From: Halichondria panicea | Lineage: Eukaryota; Porifera; Demospongiae; Suberitida; Halichondriidae | Assembly: GCF_963675165.1 (NCBI RefSeq) | Contig: NC_087380.1 | Span: 7,450,517-7,514,516, forward strand | Length of the DNA stretch: 64,000 nucleotides | Direction of reading: 5' to 3' | Shown: positions 49,301 to 64,000 of the stretch, in pieces | Position numbering within the stretch: position 1 is the first letter of the stretch | Layout of the letters: each line of letters starts with the position of its first letter | Translations under genes and position numbers: made by a program | Notes under the pieces: generated by a model | Seen by the model: the letters and a program-made list of their open reading frames with translations, nothing else | What the model was told of the DNA's origin: nothing | Database searches by the model: none

Positions 49301-49759
49301 ACTGCTTAAAATTTGGCCCACTTTGCAAAGAAAAAAAAACTTTTTTTATAGAGTAAACAGGGAATACAGCAAAAAGATACCAAAATGATAATCAATGAAT
49401 AATGACAGTATTTGTGTGTACTTACGAATCAGCGTCGAGCACCTCTGCACCGTGACCCGAGTACGACTTGACGGGCAACCCCTTGTGGGGGTTCCAGAGC
49501 CTCACAGTACGATCACTGCCACACGTCAGACAGTAACTGCCAGTCCCTGTATGCATGTACACAAGTATTAGGCCACAGTCATGTTTACTATTAATATTAT
49601 TCATAATTATTCATATTTTCTCGAAGACGCATGCATGGAATTGCCCTAGTTCTCAATAAATGCATGCTCACTATTAAACCTGACAGCTCTCACGGCCCCT
49701 TGGTGTCCAAGCAGCTCAAATGCAACTTCTGTAGGTAGTGCATTCTCTGTGGAGGCCAT
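46381..49759 (-). CDS. WDR83: WDR83/MORG1, WD40 scaffold
   Basis: Nine minus-strand exons: 49759-49672, 49546-49426, 49234-49129, 48779-48731, 48682-48556, 48161-48094, 48038-47930, 46882-46768, 46554-46381; 957 nt, 318 aa (human 315), phases all matching. Seven WD repeats are visible through strings such as GSYCLTCGSDRTVRLWNP, YSGHGAEVLDADS, NCVKFNEEATLIISG, YDASVRIWDCRTR, LTGSVDGKVRRYD and HVISGSEDGRVCFWDLVE. In human cells it scaffolds MAPK signalling and associates with spliceosomes. The start ATG is the first in frame and gives MASTENALPTEVAFELLGHQ. It lies head-to-head with RAD23 across 254 bp. Confidence 0.93.
46975..47545. repeat. Two tandem copies of the palindromic interspersed element
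   Basis: In a WDR83 intron. A ~300-bp unit (TATGTTTTTCTGAAAGCTTA, AGTGTCATCAAAGTTCATA, GACAAATTAGGGCCC, AAAGGTATTTTCCTAAGCTT) is repeated almost exactly at 46975-47270 and 47330-47545. Confidence 0.75.
48270..48515. repeat. Palindromic interspersed element copy
   Basis: Starts AAGCATCTTTGAATGTCCAT and ends near TTGGACCACCAGAACTCTA, in a WDR83 intron. Confidence 0.65.
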
Positions 49760-50013
49760 GTTTGGTTAGGTACAGAAGGTGTATTAATAGGCTACATACA
49801 GAGTTATCTGGGCATGCTCCAAAGAAGGCGCTAATCACTGAGTCAGCACATTCTGCCACGCCATTTATGAGGGAAACCAGCTCATGCTGACAGACCATAG
49901 ATATATAGAGTGTTTATGCTGTGTTGTATACAAGTGAGTGAGCTTTGTAAAATATCCTGAACTGTCTGTAGTACGCGCTCTGTGAGCTAGAAAACTGGTA
50001 AAGAATTATTAAG
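49760..50013. promoter_or_regulatory. Divergent promoter region, WDR83 / RAD23
   Basis: 254 bp between start codons. No core motif recognised; shared promoter inferred from spacing. Confidence 0.5.
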
Positions 50014-53000
50014 ATGAGTGGTATCAAGATAAAGACATTACAACAGAAGACCTTCGAGGTTGACATTGAGCACACAGAAACAGTGAGATACTATTAAACT
50101 ATCATTTTCAGTGTCTAGTTGTGATGTACGTGCACGCGTATATAAGTTTTAAAACTATGAATCCAACATTTTGTATGTACTGAATACCATCTCCACCTGT
50201 TATTATAATTATTGCGCAAACCATTCAGTAACTATGGAATTATTGATATCATTTTTGAATTTGCGTTTGTATTAAGCTAGATTGAATTCAACTGTGCACA
50301 CTAGCTAGATAATAATTATCGCGTGTAGTCTTCATTAATAATAATATTTTGACGCTTGCAGGTGAGAGCTCTCAAGGAGAAGATCGAGGAAGATAAGGGA
50401 ATGGAGTTCCAAGCCGATTTATTAAAGCTTATATATGCTGGTGAGAGACTTTAGTTACTAGGGGTCTACATGATTTATAGGTTGTATAGATAAGGTCTAT
50501 TGAGGTTAAATTAGTGACTATCAAAATCTGGGTTATCTCTGCCTCTGTAGCTCAGTGGTTAGAGCACTGGTCTTGTAAACCAGGGGTCGAGAGTTCAAAT
50601 CTCTCCAGGGGCTTCTTTTTTTGCTCCTGTACACAAGTTCCAGTTCTCAACATGTATGTTACGAAATTTATTTGCAGGAAAAATACTGGAGGACAGCCAA
50701 CCATTGTCTAAGTATAAAATACAACCGAGTGGCTTTGTCGTTGTCATGGTGAGCAAGTCTCGTCCCCCTCCAAAACCAGCAGCAGAAGAGGTATTCATAA
50801 TATTATAGCTTTACAGGAAATCCCGTAGATTATATTTCCTTGTGATTTTCATCAACAACAATAATTATTGTGGTTGCATTTTGGATTCTCTTTTAGTTTT
50901 AACACTAGTAAGCTACTTTATGTGTTCTCTTTGTGTGTGCAGTCATCTGAAGCCACGACAACCAGCGTAGAAGCATCTACCACAGCACAAGAAACGTATG
51001 TTATATAGAATTTTAAACCATAGTGTGAAATGCATTCTGTAGCTCTAAGAGAGAGGCCTCTTTCATACACACACCACCCACACACACACACACAGGCCCA
51101 CCAGTCAGCAGCCTCCAGAAGCAACGGCCACCACTTCAGAGTCTGAAGGAGGGGTCTCGAGGATGGAAACAAGTGAGGCCACACCCACAGTCACGCCCTC
51201 AGCCCAAGGGTCGGACACCATAGAGAGTAGGAGTGAAGGGTCTCTCCTTCAAGCTGGCTCTACTCTAGGTGAGTGGAGGCTCTGTGTGTGTGTGTGTGTG
51301 TGTGGGGGGGGTGGGGGGGTGTGTGTGTGTGTGTGGGGGGGAGGTTGACAAAATATCACAGCAATGGTCATTTTCAGGAAATAGGAAGTCATAGCCCGTT
51401 CCAAATTTAGGATTTGATCAGTTGAATAGGCTTTTAATCATAAAATCTCTAAATTTGGACCATCAGAATTCTAGTTCACAGTGTTAATATTCTTTATCTT
51501 TGCAGTGACTGGCCCGGACCTGGATGAGGCTACAAGCAACTTGATGGCACTGGGCTATGAGCAAGACCAAGTAATCAGGGCCCTCAATGCAAGCTTCAAC
51601 AACCCGGACAGGGCAGCCGAACTGCTCATGACTGTGAGTGTGGCCTGCCTATTGGGCCTGGTAGACACACATGTGTGAGTGTGGCCTGCCTGTTGGGCCT
51701 GGTAGACACACATGTGTGAGTGCGGCCTGCCTGTTGGGCCTGGTAGACACACATGTGTGAGTGCGGCCTGCCTGTTGGGCCTAATAGACATAGTATAGTA
51801 TGTGTATGGTGTTCGGTTATGATGGGGGAATAACGTGTACATGTGACTGTTTGTATGCTTTGTAACTACATAGTTTATGGTTTAGTGTGTAGATTGTTAT
51901 CTGTATAATCATGCTGTACTCTCTTCCTGTGTTTAGGGTAATGTACCAAACGACCCTATACCCACTGCTCCGGAGGGGATGGAGGAGGAGCCGGGGGAGC
52001 AGCCCTCTAGGGATATCCCCCCTGGCCAACAAGGGGAGGGAGAGTCTGCCGGTGGACCACCGCCAGGTGAGCTAACTGAATACCATAATTATTATACTCA
52101 TTTTTCGTATGGTGAATTTTTGTATTATAAAAAAACTGGGAAATATTAATGTATAGTACGTCACCATCCTGAGCTGTACGCATATTTAGAATACGAAATA
52201 TTAAACTTGTTAGTTGATACGAAAATGTACACTGGTCAACGAAAATTACCCGCTATACAGTAACTATCTTGGTTCTTCAAATTGACAAATGTCACCTTCA
52301 GTGTATTGCACTTAACACTGACTATTATACTATTATACTATTTGCATAACTTGATGCTTTTGTTTATCTAATACAAATACAGCAAATCCTTTTGAGTTTC
52401 TTCAAGACAGACCTCAGTTTCAGCTGCTGCGTACTTTGGTCCAACAGAACCCTGGGTCCTTGCCCAATCTCCTCCAACAGATAGGACAGGCCAATCCACA
52501 GCTCTTGCAGGTATACTGTACATGTCGTGCTCTCAACATAATTATGGTACTGAAATGTTCATAGAGTTCAGCTTGCCCCCCAAAATAACAAATATTTTAC
52601 TCCACTATACGGTGGTAGTGCAAGGAACTCAAATGGTTTTTTTACTTATCTCCCCCTCCCACACACACACACGCACGCCCACACATACACATACACACAC
52701 ACACACGCGCGCGCCCACACATACACACACACACACACACACACAGTTGGTCTCATCTAATCAACAAGCTTTCATTGACATGCTCAACCGTCCCTCACCA
52801 GGCGAGGGGGTAGGGGCAGGTCCAGTGGCGGGAGCGGGGGCGGGGGCTCCCCCTCAAATACCACAGGGGCTTTCCCCTCAAATACCACAGGGGCTTCCCC
52901 CTGGAGCAGTATCCATACAAGTGACGCCAGAGGAGAAGGAAGCCATTGAAAGGGTGAGTTACGTTGATACAGTTACGATAACTGTAAGTGGTGAGTGTTT

Positions 53001-53424
53001 TAATTAGGCGATTTGGTGGATTTTACAGAAGATCGCCAAATCTAAAGAACTGTCAAATTCAAAAACACCATCATTTGACCATTTGAACTGACTTGGCGTT
53101 TTTTAATTTGGCGTCTCAGGCATGGCTACTACAGCAAGACGTTGTATCCATCGGTAAACTTTAATTTTAATTTGACGGTTTTAAATTTGGTAAAATTCAC
53201 TCAATCACCAAGTTTCCCTGTTATCAGGTATCAAATGTTAGGTTGCAATATAATTATAGCGGATAGTTTTTGATATTGAGATAATTATGTTATCTGTATT
53301 AACTCCATTGCAGCTGAAGGGGCTCGGGTTTGCAGAGAGTGCTGTGATCCAGGCCTTCGTTGCTTGTGACAAGAACGAGGAATTAGCTGCCAATTTCTTG
53401 CTTAGTGAAAATGACAGAGACTGA
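50014..53424 (+). CDS. RAD23: RAD23, ubiquitin-receptor and excision-repair factor
   Basis: Ten exons: 50014-50082, 50362-50440, 50678-50790, 50943-50995, 51096-51268, 51506-51633, 51937-52066, 52383-52510, 52747-52953, 53314-53424; 1191 nt, 396 aa, the usual RAD23 length. A ubiquitin-like domain (1-~78; [33 protein letters not shown]) is followed by a Ser/Thr/Pro-rich linker, UBA1 (~165-205; [19 protein letters not shown]), the XPC-binding domain (~250-315; [31 protein letters not shown]) and C-terminal UBA2 ([15 protein letters not shown]). RAD23 stabilises XPC and shuttles ubiquitinated proteins to the proteasome. A tRNA-Thr gene lies in intron 2. Intron 6 begins with four tandem copies of its own splice donor. 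Confidence 0.95.
50541..50613 (+). tRNA. tRNA-Thr(TGT)
   Basis: 73-nt cloverleaf: acceptor GCCTCTG/CAGGGGC, D-arm AGCTCAGTGGTTAGAGC, anticodon stem CTGGT/ACCAG with loop CTTGTAA (TGT), T-arm GAGTTCAAATCTC, and a T discriminator as in many eukaryotic tRNA-Thr genes. A T7 run follows. It sits in RAD23 intron 2 on the same strand as the host. Confidence 0.95.
51634..51786 (+). repeat. 41-bp minisatellite, 4 copies, each starting with the splice donor
   Basis: The RAD23 exon 6 donor GTGAGTGTGGCCTGCCTATT is repeated at 51675, 51716 and 51757 with one or two changes. Each unit therefore begins with a perfect GTGAGT. Confidence 0.92.
52096..52262. repeat. MITE-like element, imperfect inverted ends
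   Basis: Right end GAAAATTACCCGCTATACAG matches the family at 366-561. The left end (TTTTTCGTATGGTGAATTTT) is a weak inverted match. RAD23 intron. Confidence 0.5.
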
Positions 53425-54069
53425 CTGTAGCTGTTTGGTGCAACCATTTACTACTTCTATGTATACCTTTATAGCCTCTATTATGTTGTGCTTCTAAATT
53501 ATTGATGTATTAATTGTTATTGCCAGTTTCAATTTGTGGTCATCTTGCACATGTGGATTATAACCCTGCATGAGCTACACTATTATGGTGTGTACTGCAG
53601 CTTGGTTGGATCCCCCAGTTTTTTTGTCATTGAAAAATTATGGGAAAGATCGTCTTTATAAGAAGCGGTTATCTAGTGAAAAGGTCGTCATAGAAAAAGC
53701 TGTTGCAGTGTTTATGTGAAAGTCTAATTACTGCCCACGTGTGAATTTCTTTGACCTCGTGAGTTAGGTATCCACATCTCTGTCTGGTTTACTGTACCTT
53801 ACTCCCACTCTGTCTTACTCCCTGCTCAGACCTGCTGATGGTACGTTCATTAAATCCATACCAATTAACGTAGTGCATAAAAACCATAGGTACATGACAC
53901 TCCACCTCCAGTGCCTACCCGGCCGGCCCCTTACAGTGTGTGTATACATGACACTCCACCTCCAGTGCCTACCCGGCCGGCCCCTTACAGTGTGTGTATA
54001 TGTATACAGCTAGCTCTCAGTACATACTTTGTAGGCATCACCAAGCCAACCATTCTCTCTCCCTCACAG
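53425..54069. other. RAD23 3' UTR and 5' region of the zinc-finger gene, with a 53-bp tandem duplication
   Basis: At 53891-54000 a ~53-bp unit (ACATGACACTCCACCTCCAG, then TGCCTACCCGGCCGGCCCCT) occurs twice. Each copy looks like acceptor CCTCCAG, a 24-nt open segment and a GTGTGT donor. It could be a duplicated micro-exon of the downstream gene. ATG|GTACGT at about 53837 is a candidate first exon end. Confidence 0.5.
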
Positions 54070-56118
54070 AGTTATTCCAGTCCTCACCAGCAATGGCCGC
54101 CTCCTCTACCCGGACCCGTGTCCCGTATCACCGTTACCAGGGACTACGCTCACGGTAAGACCACCCCTCGTGACGATAATCAACTGGACCTCTTCAGTAA
54201 AGGCCTAGCGGATATTGAGAGGCGACGTGCACTGCGTCATAGCCGAAAACACGCTAGGAGTAGTGCCAGCAGTGATGATCACATAAAGAAGGAAAGATTT
54301 GAGGGGGATCATGGCCACAGCTACAGTACACACAGCATTAACAGTGCCTATCAAAGCCAAGATGCAACCAAACATGAATTCTCTCAAGGGTTGCCCGATC
54401 ATGATGGACGCTACTATGACCAACCCAGCGGAGGTAGCTATGGCAATGGAGACAAGACGTACCGTTACGAGCACGACTACCAGAATGGTGGCAGTAGTTA
54501 CTGGGACGACCAAAAAGGGGGTTACCCTAATCACGAATATGTCCCCGAGAACAATTACAATCATCCTGCTGCAGAGATGTTTCAAGAGGAGCTGCAGTAT
54601 CTTGATGGCGATATTGAACGTGAGAGAACGGACCCAGCTGTCGGCTACGAGTGTGATGTGTGTCGCATCTCTGTGAACAGCGTGTCCGTACTGCAGACCC
54701 ACTTTGCTGGCTCCAAACATAAGAAGGCCCTGGCTAAGAGGGGCATGTCCAATGCTCTGGACGATCTCGTGAAGCTACCAAAAGATGAGACAGTGAGGAA
54801 GAGCATACTGAGATGTACGCTATGCAACGTCATCATCCAGGTGAGCCAGTAAGTATTGTACATGTATATATCGTATAGCGGGTATATTTAGAGAGTATAA
54901 ATTTTCGCGGATGTGCCTTTAGAAAGGTTTTCGCGGATTTAATTTTCGTGGAATAGCGCCTTTTTTGCAGCATGCATGCATTAAATATTAAATTCGCGGT
55001 TATAATTGTTCGCGGTTCATGCCTAATCCACAAAAACCACGAACATTTATACCCTCGAAATATACAGTTACTGATTGAGTGATTTTGCCATAATTATTGC
55101 AAATTCAAATTCTTAAAATTTCTGCTGATTTAGCTCATTTACAAAGGTTTAATATTTTAGTAATACAGTATGTATGTCTACCTGAGATTATTATAACTTT
55201 TTTCTTCTTTCTTTATTACCACTGCAGGGAACAGAAATGTACTTGCACTCCATGAGCGAGCAGCATCAGGAAATGCTCATTAGTGCCACTCCGAAAGAGA
55301 TGATCGACAAAATGACCAAAACGATTGACGGAGAAACAGGTTGGTATGAAACAGTAGACGTTCAAAATGAAGGCGAAACAGAATATCAAAGATACAAGTG
55401 TGCCGTGTGTGACCTCATGCTCCCAAACAGACAATCATACGAGCTCCATGTACAAGGAAAAAAGCACGAAAAGAAACTTCGATGGACAAATTCTGACAAC
55501 CGAGACCCTGATGACGGAGGATACGAAAGTGCCCAGTTTTGGTGCAGTATTTGCTGCGTTTTTTGCTCGACTGCTAACGATCTTGACAAGCACTTCTCTG
55601 GTAAGCAGCATGCCAAGATATTACGTACAAAAGGTGTGAGCAAAGAGGTGATTCATGATACTCTACCTGAGAACACGAAGCTTTTCCCGACCATCCCTGA
55701 CCCACCCACCAGAGCACTCAATCTATATGATAAGAATCTCTGCGAGACCAAGCCCAAGCCCAAGAAGGGATTGTATGGCTCTCTGCTCAGTGAAACGTTG
55801 CCCTCTCCTCATTCGTCGTTCAGTAACGAACAACGTCCATCCACCTCCTCACAGCTGCTAGTGTCTCCACCTGTGGCAGCTGGAGCTCCTCCACCACCAG
55901 AGGATTCTGGAGAACGTACCTTATCCCTCTCAGTCGGTGCTTTCCTGCGGTCTATCAACGGGGAGGACCCTACGCCTAAGAAGAAGCAATCAACCACGAC
56001 CAGTCACGGCGCACAGTCGTCAGTGGTGTCACAGCTAGCCTCGAAGAAGCACTTCACACACAGAAACCCAGCTATGTTAGTACAGTATCCTGTCATCAAG
56101 CGTCGTCGGTACACATGA
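54070..56118 (+). CDS. Four-finger U1-type (dsRNA-binding class) C2H2 zinc-finger protein
   Basis: Two solid exons, 54070-54840 and 55228-56118 (554 codons with stop), join in phase; the N-terminus is not certain. Four fingers of the CX2C..HX5H type are seen: YECDVCRISVNSVSVLQTHF..SKHKKAL, LRCTLCNVIIQ..EQHQEML, YKCAVCDLMLPNRQSYELHV..KKHEKKL and FWCSICCVFC..KQHAKIL. The first half is low-complexity and Asp/Gly/Tyr/His-rich. This finger class binds double-stranded RNA or RNA hybrids in ZNF346/ZMAT and ZFR proteins; no DZF domain is present, so ZNF346/ZMAT-like is the nearest description. An AATAAA at 56248 is a likely polyadenylation signal. Possible upstream mini-exons lie at 53837-53935. Confidence 0.8.
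54868..55070. repeat. MITE-like element, imperfect ends
   Basis: TATCGTATAGCGGGTATATT at the left and ATACCCTCGAAATATACAGT at the right, in the zinc-finger gene's intron. It is related to the TACCGTATAGCG family but diverged. A further AT-rich repeat (AATTTCTGCTGATTTAGCTC) abuts it and recurs at 6095-6125. Confidence 0.55.
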
Positions 56119-56662
56119 GCCAACTGAACAGTATCTGTAATTGTAATAGCCAATTGATGTTTAATTTGTTCTTGATCATTATTTATCTGGTTTGTATTAT
56201 ATGACTGTCTTCTTTGTTAAGAAAAGATTGTTAAGAAATTATTGCTAAATAAAGTATGCAATAATTTATTATTGGGTATAGATAGATGGCACATATATAT
56301 AATTATGTACGAACATTATGAGAAAAAGGTATGATGTAGATATGGAACCCATCCATGCATGGTCCTCTCTAGCTGAGTCAGCAAACTACATGTACAGCTG
56401 CTACAGATCATGTGCATGGTTACCCATATTGTACATTGACAGTGGATATAATAATTATATAGTATGTTGATTCAACCCCCTTAATTGTTCTACTGTAGTC
56501 AGTTTCAAATATTAAAATAATAACCAATAAATAATTACTTGTTGTTCAAATAAAAGTACATACAGTGTAAGCTTATACATTGTAAAGTGAAGCAATTAAA
56601 ATCAAAACCACACATTAAAGACAGTGAACTACAGCTGATTGAGTTCACTACAGACTAGTAGT
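56119..56662. other. Convergent 3' region, zinc-finger gene / HOOK
   Basis: AT-rich 3' UTR sequence with the AATAAA at 56248-56253 for the plus-strand gene. No further gene seen. Confidence 0.55.
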
Positions 56663-62924
<6,262 letters not shown>

Positions 62925-63133
62925 TAATATCAGTGCTACAGTCTCTGAGTCTCTGTAAGGGCTTTCTTTTTCCAAATTTCTTTGGCTTGTCTAAAAAGAT
63001 AAGTAGTTATTAGCCTCGATTCCAGGCCGCCCTCGAAAGTCGCGGCGACCCGGAGATCACCGAGTTGACATGCGCGATACAAAAACCACGTGCTTTCTCT
63101 TGCCCCTTCTTCTCGACCCAAGGTGAATCGAAT
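62925..63133. promoter_or_regulatory. Divergent promoter region, HOOK / RPS28, with a 5'TOP-like tract
   Basis: 209 bp between start codons. Just upstream of RPS28 a pyrimidine-rich run (CTTTCTCTTGCCCCTTCTTC, about 63090-63112) resembles the 5'TOP element that begins ribosomal-protein mRNAs and confers TOR-dependent translation. An AGCCTCGATTCCAGGCCG repeat-like segment is at about 63013-63030. Confidence 0.55.
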
Positions 63134-63440
63134 ATGGACAAACCTAGGTACGCGAAAGTAAGTTGTCTCTCAACCTTGCTGAAGTGTTGACGGACAAATC
63201 ACCTGTACATTATTGTGACCATAGGTTATAAAGATCTTGGGACGCACAGGGAGCCAAGGACAGGCTACACAAGTGAGTGATCCATCCTGTGGTACATGGT
63301 GATATTGAAATTGTGTTTAGGTACGCGTTGAGTTTCTGGACGATGGCCGTGCAATTATCAGGAATGTGAAGGGACCAGTTCGAGAAGGAGACGTACTGTG
63401 CCTCCTTGAAAGTGAAAGAGAAGCAAGGAGATTACGTTGA
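63134..63440 (+). CDS. RPS28: 40S ribosomal protein S28 (eS28)
   Basis: Exons 63134-63157, 63225-63272 and 63321-63440: 192 nt, 63 aa. Seen: [35 protein letters not shown] and the invariant tail [12 protein letters not shown]. The N-terminus (MDKPRYAK) is a few residues shorter than the human protein (69 aa). It is a small-subunit protein near the mRNA exit region. Confidence 0.97.
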
Positions 63441-63846
63441 GTGAGTGCAGTCCCTAATCATTCAACACATGCGCGCACAAGGCATACATGAAAAGCATAT
63501 TTGTCTTGTCTTGTACTGTTTACCTGAAAAGCTACTGTTGCATAATTATAGATTAGGCTTATGTATTTCTCTCGATGGATATATGTGTGTCTTTCCCTTG
63601 CAGATGTACGTATCAATGTCAGCAGTGAAGCGCTCTCTTCAGCTAGTGTCTGTCTGTGAACATTTTACTATTGAGAATGATTTTGTGGTGTGTATACTGT
63701 TGGCTGTAAAAGTTGATGACATTTTCAGCGACGACCTATACCAATCATAAGTTACATAATACAATGTGTATATCAGACGACCAATACCAACTCATCGGGC
63801 AGGTGAAACGATACATACCTAAAATACATTTATTTCTGCATGCACA
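63441..63846. other. Spacer between RPS28 and the last gene
   Basis: RPS28 3' UTR and the 5' region of the next gene. No coding exon supported. Confidence 0.5.
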
Positions 63847-64000
63847 ATGTCAAGTAGCTACCTGCCCTATCAACAATTTGAGAGCGATGCCAGAGAGTTG
63901 GTGGATATCTCAGCTCGGATAGGAGATGGCTGGGAGCTCAAAACCATCAAGATCTGCTCTGAACCAGAAACTATATTCCTTTCAAAGACCATTACCAACC
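63847..64000 (+). CDS. ATG10: ATG10-like autophagy E2 enzyme (N-terminal exon, truncated by window end)
   Basis: An ATG at 63847 opens a frame to the window edge (51 residues): MSSSYLPYQQFESDARELVD, then SARIGDGWELKTI. The FxxxxxxxVxISxxIGDxWE pattern resembles the start of ATG10, the E2-like enzyme that conjugates ATG12 to ATG5. The catalytic cysteine would lie outside the window, so the assignment rests on a short match only. Confidence 0.5.
   Translation, partial: MSSSYLPYQQFESDARELVDISARIGDGWELKTIKICSEPETIFLSKTITN

Noticed and set aside
50041-50083. Prokaryotic origin or bacterial symbiont contamination
   Set aside because: Every recognised gene is a spliced animal gene with GT-AG introns, and the tRNAs are eukaryotic in type.
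54205-54720. A 171-codon minus-strand ORF opposite the zinc-finger exon
   Set aside because: Antisense shadow; the plus strand encodes recognisable C2H2 fingers.

Overview
The window is animal nuclear DNA. It is dense, with about 150 short exons separated by mostly 50-400 bp GT-AG introns, and rich in CA/TG microsatellites, minisatellites and small inverted-repeat elements. Protein similarity (POMGNT1, DEPDC1, OSBPL9, XPF, receptor guanylyl cyclase, RAD23, Hook, RPS28), large ankyrin-ROC proteins and an integrase remnant fit an early-branching metazoan. A marine sponge is my best guess; that is inference, not a database result. Exon joins below were made by hand; nearly all preserve phase and read through without stops.

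Layout: C-terminal part of POMGNT1 (+, 25-1764); DEPDC1-like (-, 2310-7113); OSBPL9-like (+, 7480-13030); ERCC4/XPF (-, 13236-19931) with two identical tRNA-Gly genes head-to-head in one intron; receptor guanylyl cyclase (+, 20187-24594); a repeat-filled gap (24595-27979) with a 756-bp inverted-repeat element and an integrase fragment; FAM32A (+, 27980-28995); an almost intronless ankyrin-ROC-COR-Death protein (-, 29381-33520); two paralogous Pro/Tyr-rich proteins with FGF-like beta-trefoil modules (+, 33996-37974 and 39641-46118) separated by a dead duplicated module; WDR83 (-, 46381-49759); RAD23 (+, 50014-53424) with a tRNA-Thr in an intron; a four-finger U1-type zinc-finger protein (+, about 54070-56118); HOOK (-, 56663-62924); RPS28 (+, 63134-63440); and the start of an ATG10-like gene (+, 63847-end).

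Genes alternate in orientation. Five head-to-head pairs have their start codons only 210-475 bp apart (DEPDC1/OSBPL9, ERCC4/cyclase, ROCO/beta-trefoil A, WDR83/RAD23, HOOK/RPS28), so promoters are probably shared. Two genes (ERCC4, RAD23) belong to nucleotide-excision repair, and both host tRNA genes.

The most unusual signals are: (1) minisatellites whose repeat unit contains the real splice donor or acceptor, seen in at least eight introns; (2) the FGF-like beta-trefoil family with disordered PY-rich tails, its tandem module duplication, and a 54-bp in-frame insertion with inverted ends and a direct repeat inside one coding exon; (3) long (CA)n or (GT)n tracts that abut splice sites.
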